Source: RYN-230 sp963841695
GTDB taxonomy: Bacteria > Actinomycetota > Actinomycetes > Streptosporangiales > Streptosporangiaceae
NCBI GenBank assembly: GCA_963841695.1
Contig: CAWJDQ010000015.1
Span: 372,001-436,000, forward strand
Reading direction: 5' to 3'
Length of the DNA stretch: 64,000 nt
The translations under genes were made by a program, and so were the position numbers. The notes beneath the pieces were generated by a model, which had not been told where the DNA came from, made no database searches, and saw only the letters and a list, made by a program, of their open reading frames with translations. The stretch's first letter is position 1, and every line of letters starts with the position of its first letter. Shown here piece after piece: positions 17,159 through 27,984 of this stretch.

Positions 17159-18382
17159 ATGACGGACGGGGTCACGGGCCGCCGCTTCCGCCTGGCGTCG
17201 CCCGCCGCTGCGCTGGTCCTGGGCGGTCTGCTGCTGGCTTTGCTGATCGCCGACGTGCCCCTGGCCCACCTGGCCCACCAGAGCCTGAACGAGAGCAGCG
17301 GCTCCTTGCCGGTCTGGGTCACGGCACCCTTCGCGCTCGTGGGCTTCGTGGTGGCCTGGCGGAAGCCACGCAACCCGCTGGGCTGGGTCATCTTGGCCAT
17401 GGCGGGCTTCTTCGCGCTCAGCGAGGACGCTAGCTACTACACGGTGGCCGACTACCGGCTCCATCATGGCGGGTTGCCGCTTGGCCCGGTGGCGCTGCTG
17501 ACGGAGCCCGGCTGGGCACCCGGGCTGGTGCTTACCGGGCTGGCATTCCTGCTGTTTCCCGACGGCCGACCGCCGTCAGCACGGTGGCGGTGGGTGGTGT
17601 GGGTGTACGCCGCGGTGGCGTTCCTGTGGATAGGCGGTACCGTCGAGCTCACGGTGGCCGCCATCATCGGCCACCACATTCAGGTGGATTCCAGCGGGAA
17701 CCTGCTGCTCCTTTCAGGCACGAACCGGGCCGCCGGATGGTGGAACATAGTGCAGGACGTGTTCTTCCCGCTGCTGGCGGTCTGCTGGCTGGCGTCGCTG
17801 GCGGGTCAGGCGCTCAGCTACCGCCGCTCGTCGGGGGAACGCCGCCAGCAGCTCAAGTGGCTGATGACCGGATTGGCCGTCCCCCTCGTGGGTCTCGGGA
17901 TCATCGCGATCTCAGGCCTCCTCTCAAGCCGCTGGTCGGTTGGGGGCTTCTTCCCCCTGGCCTTGGTTCTCGCGATCCCGCTGAGCATCGGGGTGGCCGT
18001 CTTGCGGTACCGGCTGTTCGACATCGACCGGGTCGTTTCCCGGACGCTGGCGTATGCGATCGTGACGGGCCTGCTGGTCGGGGTGTACGCCGGGATCGTG
18101 CTGCTGGCCACCCACGTGGTATCGATCAAGACGCCGGTAGCGGTGGCCCTCTCGACTCTGGCCGCGGCGGCTCTGTTCAATCCGCTGCGGCGCCGGGTGC
18201 AGCGGGCGGTGGACCGGCGGTTCAACCGGGCCCGGTATGACGCGGACCGGACGGTGGCGGCGTTCGCGATCCGTCTGAAGGACCCGGTGGAGCTGGGTTC
18301 GGTCCGAGACGACCTGGCTCGTACCGCTTACCAGGCCCTGGAACCCGTTTACGTCTCAGTCTGGATTAACGAACGCGAGTAA
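17159..18382 (+). CDS. Multi-pass membrane protein like a histidine-kinase sensor without kinase
   Basis: The 407-residue protein has about nine membrane segments. It ends with a juxtamembrane region (LRYRLFDIDRVVSRTLAYAI, later LFNPLRRRVQRAVDRRFNRA) found in sensor histidine kinases of actinobacteria. After about 60 further residues it stops (LARTAYQALEPVYVSVWINE) with no HisKA or ATPase domain. No kinase gene follows; a tRNA is next. It could be a stand-alone sensor or the remnant of a kinase. ATG 17159 overlaps the stop of a 12-codon frame that begins at 17124. Confidence 0.75.
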   Translation: MTDGVTGRRFRLASPAAALVLGGLLLALLIADVPLAHLAHQSLNESSGSLPVWVTAPFALVGFVVAWRKPRNPLGWVILAMAGFFALSEDASYYTVADYRLHHGGLPLGPVALLTEPGWAPGLVLTGLAFLLFPDGRPPSARWRWVVWVYAAVAFLWIGGTVELTVAAIIGHHIQVDSSGNLLLLSGTNRAAGWWNIVQDVFFPLLAVCWLASLAGQALSYRRSSGERRQQLKWLMTGLAVPLVGLGIIAISGLLSSRWSVGGFFPLALVLAIPLSIGVAVLRYRLFDIDRVVSRTLAYAIVTGLLVGVYAGIVLLATHVVSIKTPVAVALSTLAAAALFNPLRRRVQRAVDRRFNRARYDADRTVAAFAIRLKDPVELGSVRDDLARTAYQALEPVYVSVWINERE

Positions 18383-18442
18383 CGCCGGCTGCCTGGGTCG
18401 GTCCGGCCCGGCTCAGGGGAGCGGGCAGGGCTATCACGTGGG

Positions 18443-18516
18443 TGGGCCTGGATGGACTTGAACCATCGACCTCCGCCTTATCAGGGCGGCGCTCTAACCG
18501 GCTGAGCTACAGGCCC
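18443..18516 (-). tRNA. tRNA-Ile (GAT anticodon)
   Basis: On the minus strand, the acceptor arms GGGCCTG and CAGGCCC pair. The D arm is AGCTCAGCCGGTTAGAGC, the anticodon loop is CTGATAA with GAT, and the T arm contains GGTTCAAGTCC. CCA is not encoded (ACCC follows). A tRNA-Ile beside DUF3566 and gyrA is typical of actinobacterial origins. Confidence 0.96.
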
Positions 18517-18605
18517 GTGCCAGCGGCATCCGGGGCGCGGCGTTCGCGCCACGCACCCCCGGGAATTGCCGCCGCGTAAGGCTATCGCACTTTGCGGGCG
18601 ACCCG

Positions 18606-19622
18606 TCAGTCGGTCTCCCGGAGCGTGACCTCGATACCGCCGCCCAGGTGGGTGACCAGGTTGTAGATCATGGCGCCGACCGTGGACAGGGCCGTGATCA
18701 GGACGATATTCACCGCGCCGAGCAGCATCGTGTAGCCCAGCACCCGCGAGGCCGAGAAGTAGTGGCCGATGTTGGTCCCGGACGATCCCGAGCTGGAGGT
18801 GACGCTGCTCAGCGTGTGCTGGATGGACGTGAACACGCCCAGGCTGGACAGCACGAAGAACAGGAAGGCCACGGCGACGAACAGCACGACCCAGGCGACC
18901 AGCGACATGAGGAAGCTGAACTTCATCACTGACCAGGGCTCGAGCCGGGACACGACCAGGTCGGCCCGCCGGGCCGGGGCCGGGCCACCGGGCCGGGCGG
19001 CCGCGCCGCCGACCGCCGCGCCGCCGACCGCCGCGCCGGCCGCCGTCCCCGCCTTCGGCCCGAGGCCTGCCTTGTACCGGCCGCGCGACACAGCCGAGAA
19101 CGTCGTGGTCCGGTTGCGCCCGTCGTCGGTCGCGGATGAGGCCGCGGGGCCGTCCGCAGCGCCCGCGCCGTTGGACGGGCTGGCCTTGGACGGGCTCGCC
19201 TTGGACGGGCTGGCCTTGGATGTACCGCCTGCCGGCTCGGTGAGCGAGGCCGGATACGGCGGGACCGCCGCGGTGGCGTCGCCGGGCGAGCCCGCGTCAT
19301 AGCTGTACCCGCCGCCGGCCGGGCCGTAGGTCGTGTCCTGCTGGCCGTACGCCGAGTCCTCACCATCCGGATATGACGTATTGCCGGAAAAGCTAAACCC
19401 CGTATCGCCGTCAGGAGTCCCCGCCGCAGGCTCCTCGGCCTCGGGGTTTCGCAAGTCGGCAGCCGCACCGGTCCGTGGGCGCCCGCCTTCGGGCACCCAG
19501 GATGGCGGTTCCGCGCGTTGGTCCACCCCGTCCTCCTCGGGAAGCTTTCCTTCGAGGTTATCCCCGAATGGAGGGTACGTCCTCACCCGGGGCTCGTGGG
19601 TGCCGTCTGAGTGGATACTCAT
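18606..19622 (-). CDS. DUF3566 membrane protein downstream of gyrA
   Basis: The 338-residue protein has a long disordered N-terminus (about residues 1-220), rich in Gly, Pro, Ser and Ala. It includes SKASP repeats encoded by 15-bp units. The conserved DUF3566 domain follows, with two membrane helices (FSFLMSLVAWVVLFVAVAFL and GYTMLLGAVNIVLITALSTV) and ending in GGGIEVTLRETD. The domain is found next to gyrA across actinobacteria; its function is not known. It is 105 bp after gyrA and probably in the gyrBA transcript. Confidence 0.92.
   Translation of the reverse strand: MSIHSDGTHEPRVRTYPPFGDNLEGKLPEEDGVDQRAEPPSWVPEGGRPRTGAAADLRNPEAEEPAAGTPDGDTGFSFSGNTSYPDGEDSAYGQQDTTYGPAGGGYSYDAGSPGDATAAVPPYPASLTEPAGGTSKASPSKASPSKASPSNGAGAADGPAASSATDDGRNRTTTFSAVSRGRYKAGLGPKAGTAAGAAVGGAAVGGAAARPGGPAPARRADLVVSRLEPWSVMKFSFLMSLVAWVVLFVAVAFLFFVLSSLGVFTSIQHTLSSVTSSSGSSGTNIGHYFSASRVLGYTMLLGAVNIVLITALSTVGAMIYNLVTHLGGGIEVTLRETD
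19171..19215. repeat. 15-bp repeats in the DUF3566 gene
   Basis: Three copies of TTGGACGGGCTGGCC, with a fourth partial copy, encode the SKASP pentapeptide repeats of the disordered N-terminus. Confidence 0.85.
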
Positions 19623-19727
19623 TAGACGTCACCAACTCTCCCCTCGTTGCCGCCAACCGCCCGTCCGTCATCGCACCGTGACCTTGGGCCGCGACGACCC
19701 GGTCCCCGTGATGCTTACCCCGGCCGG

Positions 19728-22367
19728 TCAGGAATCATCCCCGGGGTCCCCGGGAGCAGCAGTCCCCGGATCAGTTTCCGTCTCCGCGCTGCCCGGATCG
19801 TCCGCGCTGCCCGGATCGTCCGCCCCAGCCACGGCGGCCGCATCCGGCCCGGCCTCAGGGTCAGCCTCAGAGTCAGCCTCAGCCCCGACTTCGGCCAGGG
19901 ATTCGGCGTTACGGGCGATGGCCACCACGCTGTCGCCGGAGGCCAGGTTCATCAGCCGCACGCCCATGGTCTGCCGGCCGGACAGCTTGACCTCGTCGGC
20001 CAGGGTCCGGATGACCCCGCCGGAAGCGGTGATCGCGAACACCTCGTCGTCGGGGTGCACCATCAGCGCCCCGACCAGCTCGCCCCGGGAATCGACGATG
20101 CGCGCGGTCAGCACGCCGCGGCCGCCGCGGCCCTGCACGGGGTACTGGTCCGAGGGCGTCCGCTTGGCGTAGCCACCGCCGGTGGCCACCAGCACATCCG
20201 CGCCCTCCCGGACCACGTGCATGTCGAGCAGCTCGTCGCCGTCGGTGAACCGCATGCCGATCACGCCCGAGGTGGCCCGGCCCATCGGGCGCATGGTGTC
20301 GTCGCTGGCGTGGAACCGGATGGACTGCGCCTTCCGGCTGACCAGCAGCAGGTCATCCTCGGCGGAGACCAGGCTGGCCGCGATGACCTCGTCGTCCTCC
20401 CGCAGGTTGATCGCGATGATGCCGCCGGACCGGGTGGAGTCGTAGTCGGTCAGCAGCGACTTCTTGACCAGCCCGGACCGGGTGGCGATGACCAGGTACG
20501 GCGCGACCGAGTAGTCCGGGATCGCGAGGACCTCGGCGATCCGCTCGTCCGGCTGGAACGCGAGCAGGTTGGCCACGTGCTGGCCGCGCGCGTCCCGGGC
20601 CGTGTCCGGCAGCTCGTAGGCCTTGGCCCGGTACACCCGCCCCTTGTTGGTGAAGAACAGGATCCAGCGGTGCGTCGTGGTCACGAAGAAGTGGTCTACG
20701 ATGTCGTCGGTGCGCAGCTGTGCGCCGCGTACCCCCTTGCCGCCCCGCCGCTGCGCCCGGTACAGGTCCGTCTTGGTGCGCTTGGCGTAGCCGCCGCGGG
20801 TGATGGTGACGACCACGTCCTCCTCGGCGATGAGGTCCTCGTCGGTCACGTCGCCGTCGAACGGGATGATCCGGGTGCGCCGTGCGTCGCCGTACCTGGT
20901 GACGATCTCGCCGAGCTCATCGCTGACGATCTGGCGCTGCCGCTCCGGCGAGGCCAGGATGGCCTCGTAGTCGGCGATCTTCGCCATCAGGTCCTCGTAC
21001 TCGTCCGTGAGCGCCTGGCGCTCGAGGGCGGCGAGCCTGCGCAGCTGCATGTCGAGGATGGCCCGGGCCTGCGCCTCGTCGATCTCCAGCAGGTCCATCA
21101 GGCCCTGCTGCGCGGCGGCCGCGGACTCGCTGCCGCGGATCAGCGCGATCACCTCGTCGATCCGGTCGATCGCCTTGAGCAGCGCGCTGACGATGTGGGC
21201 CCGCTCCTGGGCCTGGCGGAGCAGGTACCGGGTGCGCCGGAGGATGACCTCGATCTGGTGCGCGACCCAGTAGCGGATCAGCTGGTCCAGCCGGAGCGTG
21301 CGGGGGACCCCGTTGACCAGGGCGAGCATGTTGGCGCCGAACGTGTCCTGCAGCTGGGTGTGCTTGTACAGGTTGTTCAGCACGACCTTGGCCACCGCGT
21401 CCCGCTTCAGCACGATGACCAGGCGCTGGCCGGTCCGGCCGCTGCTCTCGTCCCGGACGTCAGCGATGCCGTTGACCCGGCCCTCCCGCACCAGCTCGGC
21501 GATCTTCAGCGCCAGGTTGTCCGGGTTGACCTGGTAGGGCAGCTCGGTGACGATCAGGCAGGCCCGCCCGCGGGCGTCCTCGTCGATGTCCACCACGGCG
21601 CGCATGGTGATCGAGCCCCGGCCGGTCCGGTAGGCGTCCTCGATGCCGCGCCGGCCGACGATCAGGGCGCTGGTGGGGAAGTCCGGCCCCTTCACGCGCG
21701 CGATCAGCGCGTCGAGCAGCTCCTCATCGGAGGACTCGAAGTTCTCCAGGTACCACTGGACGCCGGCGGCCACCTCGCGCAGGTTGTGCGGGGGGATCCG
21801 GGTGGCCATCCCGACCGCGATGCCCTCGGACCCGTTGATCAGCAGGTTCGGGAAGCGGGCGGGCAGCACGACAGGCTCGCCGCCGCGCCCGTCGTAGCTG
21901 GGCCGGAAGTCAACGGTGTCCTTGTCGATGTCCCGGAGCATCTCCATGGCCAGCGGGGCCAGCCGGCACTCGGTGTAGCGCATGGCGGCGGGCGGGTCGT
22001 TGCCCGGCGAGCCGAAGTTGCCCTGGCTGTCCACCAGGGGCATCCGCATCGACCACGGCTGGGCCAGCCGGACCAGCGCGTCGTAGATCGAGGAGTCGCC
22101 GTGCGGATGGTAGTTGCCCATCACGTCGCCGACCACCCGGGCGCACTTGGAGTAGCCGCGGTCGGGCCGGTAGCCGCCGTCGTACATCGCCCACAGCACG
22201 CGGGTGTGCACGGGCTTGAGCCCGTCCCGGACGTCCGGCAGGGCCCGCCCGACGATGACCGACATCGCGTAGTCGATGTAGCTGCGCTGCATCTCGACCT
22301 GGATGTCGACCGGCTCGGTCCGGTCATGCTGCGGCGGCGGGGCGCCTCCCGAGTCCACGTCGGTCAC
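19728..22367 (-). CDS. gyrA: DNA gyrase subunit A
   Basis: The 879-residue subunit breaks and rejoins DNA; with GyrB it introduces negative supercoils. The catalytic tyrosine is Y131 (AMRYTECRL). The quinolone region reads HPHGDSSIYDAL, with S92 and D96 matching the sensitive residues S83 and D87 of E. coli, so no resistance change is visible. The GyrA box QRRGGKG, needed for DNA wrapping, is present in the C-terminal beta-pinwheel domain. A highly acidic, Ala/Glu/Asp-rich tail of about 60 residues ends the protein and is longer than in most relatives. It follows gyrB by 82 bp. Confidence 0.98.
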   Translation of the reverse strand: MTDVDSGGAPPPQHDRTEPVDIQVEMQRSYIDYAMSVIVGRALPDVRDGLKPVHTRVLWAMYDGGYRPDRGYSKCARVVGDVMGNYHPHGDSSIYDALVRLAQPWSMRMPLVDSQGNFGSPGNDPPAAMRYTECRLAPLAMEMLRDIDKDTVDFRPSYDGRGGEPVVLPARFPNLLINGSEGIAVGMATRIPPHNLREVAAGVQWYLENFESSDEELLDALIARVKGPDFPTSALIVGRRGIEDAYRTGRGSITMRAVVDIDEDARGRACLIVTELPYQVNPDNLALKIAELVREGRVNGIADVRDESSGRTGQRLVIVLKRDAVAKVVLNNLYKHTQLQDTFGANMLALVNGVPRTLRLDQLIRYWVAHQIEVILRRTRYLLRQAQERAHIVSALLKAIDRIDEVIALIRGSESAAAAQQGLMDLLEIDEAQARAILDMQLRRLAALERQALTDEYEDLMAKIADYEAILASPERQRQIVSDELGEIVTRYGDARRTRIIPFDGDVTDEDLIAEEDVVVTITRGGYAKRTKTDLYRAQRRGGKGVRGAQLRTDDIVDHFFVTTTHRWILFFTNKGRVYRAKAYELPDTARDARGQHVANLLAFQPDERIAEVLAIPDYSVAPYLVIATRSGLVKKSLLTDYDSTRSGGIIAINLREDDEVIAASLVSAEDDLLLVSRKAQSIRFHASDDTMRPMGRATSGVIGMRFTDGDELLDMHVVREGADVLVATGGGYAKRTPSDQYPVQGRGGRGVLTARIVDSRGELVGALMVHPDDEVFAITASGGVIRTLADEVKLSGRQTMGVRLMNLASGDSVVAIARNAESLAEVGAEADSEADPEAGPDAAAVAGADDPGSADDPGSAETETDPGTAAPGDPGDDS

Positions 22368-22449
22368 GTGTCAACCTCTTCCATCATTCATTGGCGGTCA
22401 GCCAGGTCCTCCAGCGCACCGGATCCGCGGGGCGCGGTCCCCCGGGCGG

Positions 22450-24408
<1,959 letters not shown>

Positions 24409-24516
24409 GAGCAAGCTCCTCTTGGAAGAGATAACGCGCCACCGGGGCGACAGCAGGCCTGACCCGCGTTGCTGCCCAGCGGCACAGACCTATTTTACCT
24501 GGGAGAACCCTCAGTC

Positions 24517-25116
24517 TCAGCCGTACGTGTCGCGTGGCCCCCGACCACCTCGCACACGCCACTCACCCGGGCGCCGCGGCTGCTCAGGGCCGCGGACCTT
24601 GACCCTGGTCACTGTGCCCTCACCCAGCTCGCTGTTGAGCCTGCGCACCAGCGTGGCGGCCAGCAGCCGCACCTGGGTGGCCCAGGCGGTGGAGTCGGCG
24701 ATCACCAGGAGTTCGCCCTCGGTGAAGCGATCCGGGCGGGTGTGCGCGGCCAGGTCGGCGCCGACGATCTGCGGCCAGCGGCCGAAGACCGAGCCGACGG
24801 CGGCCGCGGTCTGCCACCCCTGGTCCCCGATGAGGCCGTGGATGGCCGCGGTCAGCGGCTGCGGGTCGTCGCGCCGGGGGCGGCGTGGTCGGCCTCCCGG
24901 CCCCGGGGCGCCGGCCCGGGCCCCCGGCCGCGCTCCGGTGCCCCCGGCCCGAGCGTCGCCGCGCGCCCGCGCCGCCTCCTTGGCCCGGGCCAGCGCTTCC
25001 CGGGCCAGCTGCGCCGGGGTGAGGGCCGCCGGGCCGGGCTGGCCGGGCCCGTCGCCGGTGGGGGCGGCGCCGGCCGGCCCGGGCTGGGCTGCGGCGCCCG
25101 GCTCGTCAGCCGGCAT
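24517..25116 (-). CDS. DciA-like DUF721 protein
   Basis: The 199-residue protein ends with a DUF721/DciA domain of about 95 residues (WQTAAAVGSVFGRWPQIVGA, later LLVIADSTAWATQVRLLAAT). DciA-type proteins help load the replicative helicase DnaB in bacteria that lack DnaC, and DUF721 genes lie between recF and gyrB in actinobacteria. The N-terminal 85 residues are Ala/Gly/Arg/Pro-rich and probably disordered. Its start overlaps the end of recF by 11 bp, which implies coupling. Confidence 0.88.
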   Translation of the reverse strand: MPADEPGAAAQPGPAGAAPTGDGPGQPGPAALTPAQLAREALARAKEAARARGDARAGGTGARPGARAGAPGPGGRPRRPRRDDPQPLTAAIHGLIGDQGWQTAAAVGSVFGRWPQIVGADLAAHTRPDRFTEGELLVIADSTAWATQVRLLAATLVRRLNSELGEGTVTRVKVRGPEQPRRPGEWRVRGGRGPRDTYG

Positions 25117-26377
25117 GGGTCACCGTCCCTTCCGCAACGAGAAACCGCTCTCCCTGCAAGGCCGCTGGCACGTCCTCGGGAACCGCGGCGGTGACCAGGA
25201 CCTGCTCCGCGCCGGCCACCAGGGCGGCCAGCCGGCCCCGGCGGCCGGTGTCCAGCTCGGCGAACACGTCATCGAGCAGCAGGACCGGGTCGTCGCCGTC
25301 CGCGCGGAGCAGCTCGTAGCCGGACAGGCGGAGCCCCAGGGCCATCGACCAGGACTCGCCGTGGCTCGCGTAGCCGCGGGCCGGCAGGCCACCGATACCC
25401 AGCTCCAGGTCGTCGCGGTGCGGGCCGACCAGGCAGACCCCGCGCTCCAGTTCGTCCGGCCGGGACCGGGCCAGCGCCTCCCGCAGGCCCTGGGCGAGCT
25501 GGGCGCGGTCGGCCGGTGGCTCGCCGCTGACCGGCGGCTGTCCCGCCGCCGGGGCCTGGTCGCCGGCGGCCTCGCCGGCGGTGGCCTCGCTCTTCGTGCT
25601 GCCGCGCTGGCGGTAGCGGATGGTGGCGGCCACGTCGTCGCCGGACACCGCGGCGTAGCTCGTGGTCAGCATCGGCCGCAGGGCCGCGGTCAGCTCGAGG
25701 CGGCCGGCCAGCAGCTCGGCACCCTTCACCGCGAGATGCTCGTCCCACGCGTCGAGCGCCCCGGCCAGGCCCATCCCGGGCGGGCTGGCGGACTCGTCGG
25801 CGGGCTCGCCGGGCCAGTCCGGGGCCGCCGGCCGGGCGGCCCGGGCGAACCCGCGTGACCCCATCCGGGCCCGGGCCGACTTGAGCAGCGCGGTGCGCTG
25901 CCGGACCACCCGCTCGTAGTCGCTGCGCACCCCGGCGTACCGGGGCGCCCGGGCCACCAGGAGCTCGTCGAGGTACCGGCGGCGCTGGTCGGGATCCCCC
26001 TTGACCAGGGCCAGGTCCTCGGGCGCGAAGAGTACGGTGCGCAGGATCCCGAGCACCTGGCGGGGCCGCGGGGCGGGGACCCGGTTCACCCGGGCCCGGT
26101 TGGCCCGGCCGGGGTTGATCTCGATCTCCACCAGGCTGTCGCGCTCGGCCGAGGTGATCGCGGCCCGCAGGATGGCCCGGTCCGCGCCCCGCCGGACCAG
26201 TGGCGCATCCGTGCCGACCCGGTGGCTGCCGAGGGTGGAGACGTAGCCCGCGGCCTCGACCACATTGGTCTTGCCCTCGCCGTTCGCGCCCAGCAGGGTG
26301 CTCACCCCCGGGCCCAGGGCCAGGTCCGCCGCCGCGTAGGACCGGAAGTCGGTAAGCGCGAGGCGGATCAGGTGCAC
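25106..26377 (-). CDS. recF: RecF recombination mediator
   Basis: The 423-residue SMC-like ATPase helps load RecA at single-strand gaps. It has Walker A GANGEGKTNVVEA, the signature region GPHRDDLELGIGGLPARGYA, and Walker B DPVLLLDDVFAELD. It is longer than typical (about 370-380) because of low-complexity inserts: one with PAAPDWPGEPADESASPPG and another rich in Gly/Ala/Pro near TATAGEAAGDQ. The start is GTG 26377. A CCAGCA/TGCTGG dyad at 26379-26398 sits between dnaN and this start and might be a weak hairpin. Confidence 0.96.
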   Translation of the reverse strand: MHLIRLALTDFRSYAAADLALGPGVSTLLGANGEGKTNVVEAAGYVSTLGSHRVGTDAPLVRRGADRAILRAAITSAERDSLVEIEINPGRANRARVNRVPAPRPRQVLGILRTVLFAPEDLALVKGDPDQRRRYLDELLVARAPRYAGVRSDYERVVRQRTALLKSARARMGSRGFARAARPAAPDWPGEPADESASPPGMGLAGALDAWDEHLAVKGAELLAGRLELTAALRPMLTTSYAAVSGDDVAATIRYRQRGSTKSEATAGEAAGDQAPAAGQPPVSGEPPADRAQLAQGLREALARSRPDELERGVCLVGPHRDDLELGIGGLPARGYASHGESWSMALGLRLSGYELLRADGDDPVLLLDDVFAELDTGRRGRLAALVAGAEQVLVTAAVPEDVPAALQGERFLVAEGTVTHAG

Positions 26378-26412
26378 CCCAGCAGATTACTGTGCTGGCC
26401 CGGAGGGCAGCA

Positions 26413-27546
26413 CTAGCTGCCGAGGCGGATCGGCATCAGGAGGTAGCGGAAGTCGGGCTGCTCGTCCGGGGCGGGCTTGCCGGTGATCAGGGCCGGCTTG
26501 CCCGACTCCGTGAACGAGATCCGGGCGATGTCGGAATCCAGCGCGGTCAGCCCGTCCAGCAGGTACTGCGGGTTGAACGCGATCTGGATGTCGTCGCCCT
26601 CGAAGCTCGCGTCGATGACCTCCTCGGCCTGGGCCTCGTCGCCCGTCCCGGCCTCGAGCATGAGCTGCCCCGGGGAGAACGACAGCCGGACCGCGGTGTT
26701 GCGCTCGGCGACCAGGGCGACCCGCTTGACGGCCTCGGCGAACGGCGCGGCCGCGAGTTCGGCCACCGCGTTCACCTGCTTGGGCAGCAGGGATTCGTAA
26801 CGCGGGAAGTCGCCGCCGAGCAGGCGGGTGGTGGTCCGGCGGCCGCCGCCCTCGAACCCGATCATCCCCTCGCCGCCGGCCCCCTCCTCGCCGGGGAGCG
26901 CCAGCGCGATCGACACTTCCGCGCCCGCGGTCAGTGCGCGGGCTGTGTCCGCCAGCGCCCGGGCGGGCACCAGCACCGCCGCCGACAGGTCGGCCCGCGC
27001 CGGGGTCCAGCGCAGCTCGCGCACCGCGAGCCGGTAGCGGTCGGTGGAGACCAGGGTGAGCGTCTCGCCCTCGATCTCGATCCGCACCCCGGTCAGCGCG
27101 GGCAGCGTGTCGTCCCGGCCCGCGGCGGTGGCGGACTGGCCCACCGCGGACGCGAACGCGTCACTCCCGATGGACCCGGCCGGCGGCGGCATCTCCGGCA
27201 GGGTCGGGTAGTCCTCGGTCGGCATGGTCAGCAGGGTGAACGTGGCGCTGCCACAGGTCAGCGTGGCGCGTGAGCCGTCCGTGACGATCTCTACCGGGCG
27301 GGCGGGCAGGCTCCGGGTGATCTCCGCGAGCAAGCGGCCGGAGACGAGCGCCTCGCCTTCCTCCTCCGCCTCGACCGGGACCCGGGCCTGGGCCGAGACG
27401 TCGTAGTCGAAGCTGGACAGGGTCAGGTCCGCCGCCGCCTGCAGGCGGATGCCCGCGAGGACCGGGACCGCGGGCCGGGCCGGCAGGGCGCGGGCCGTCC
27501 AGGCCACCGCTTCGGCCAGCACATCGCGTTCTACCTGGATCTTCAC
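26413..27546 (-). CDS. dnaN: DNA polymerase III beta sliding clamp
   Basis: The 377-residue clamp confers processivity on the polymerase. The start is GTG 27546 (VKIQVERDVLAEAVAWTARA) with GGGAGG about nine bases upstream, giving the normal family length; open frame further upstream to 27735 is non-coding leader. The three repeated clamp domains are recognisable (PVLAGIRL; DYPTLPEMP and TGVRIE; the C-terminal YLLMPIRLGS). It follows dnaA across a 438-bp spacer on the same strand, with recF 35 bp downstream. Confidence 0.97.
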   Translation of the reverse strand: MKIQVERDVLAEAVAWTARALPARPAVPVLAGIRLQAAADLTLSSFDYDVSAQARVPVEAEEEGEALVSGRLLAEITRSLPARPVEIVTDGSRATLTCGSATFTLLTMPTEDYPTLPEMPPPAGSIGSDAFASAVGQSATAAGRDDTLPALTGVRIEIEGETLTLVSTDRYRLAVRELRWTPARADLSAAVLVPARALADTARALTAGAEVSIALALPGEEGAGGEGMIGFEGGGRRTTTRLLGGDFPRYESLLPKQVNAVAELAAAPFAEAVKRVALVAERNTAVRLSFSPGQLMLEAGTGDEAQAEEVIDASFEGDDIQIAFNPQYLLDGLTALDSDIARISFTESGKPALITGKPAPDEQPDFRYLLMPIRLGS

Positions 27547-27984
27547 CGGAAGCTGCCTCCCCTTCTGGAGATTTATCGGCTCAGGCTCGGGCACCGGTTT
27601 TGAGCTGCCCACCGCGTGGGTATCTGTTCCGGCGACTGGGTCGGAAGGGCTGCCGCAGGCACGTTGGCGTGAGCGGCCCGGGACTTGCCTGTTGCGTTGT
27701 TGCTTTCCTTGATAGAGAGAAGTACGTAGTCGCAATAGGGTCGGTGGACGCTGGGGATAGACGCTGTCTTCCCAGCTCAGGCCCGGAATGCCCGTCCACA
27801 GTAGCTGTGCTTGACGGGGCCGGGACGGGGGACGCGCTGGGGACGGCGCGCAGGTTCCGGCCGTTTCCCCCGCGGCTTCCCACCGCTTTCCTCGCGTTGT
27901 CCTCTGTTCGTCCCAAGGCTGTCCACAGAGATTTCCACAGCCTGTGTGTACTTATTGTGACGGACAGCGCTGTTCTGTGCTTGT
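27547..27984. other. dnaA-dnaN intergenic region with weak DnaA boxes
   Basis: This is the usual actinobacterial oriC position, but only degenerate 9-mers are seen: CCGTCCACA (27792-27800), CTGTCCACA (27919-27927) and ATTTCCACA (27931-27939). Two less GC-rich stretches lie near 27705-27740 and 27940-27970 and could help unwinding. It is short for an actinobacterial origin and has no perfect TTGTCCACA. No gene is supported here. Confidence 0.5.

Noticed and set aside
17124..17162. A 12-codon leader peptide overlapping the start of the sensor-like gene
   Set aside because: Overlap as ATGA is seen, but there is no Shine-Dalgarno or attenuator structure; too short to support.
24409..24562. Small frames upstream of gyrB as a separate leader gene
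   Set aside because: They overlap the gyrB ribosome binding site region in other frames and lack any motif.
27547..27735. An N-terminal extension of dnaN to 27735
   Set aside because: The GTG at 27546 has a good ribosome binding site and gives the standard clamp length.
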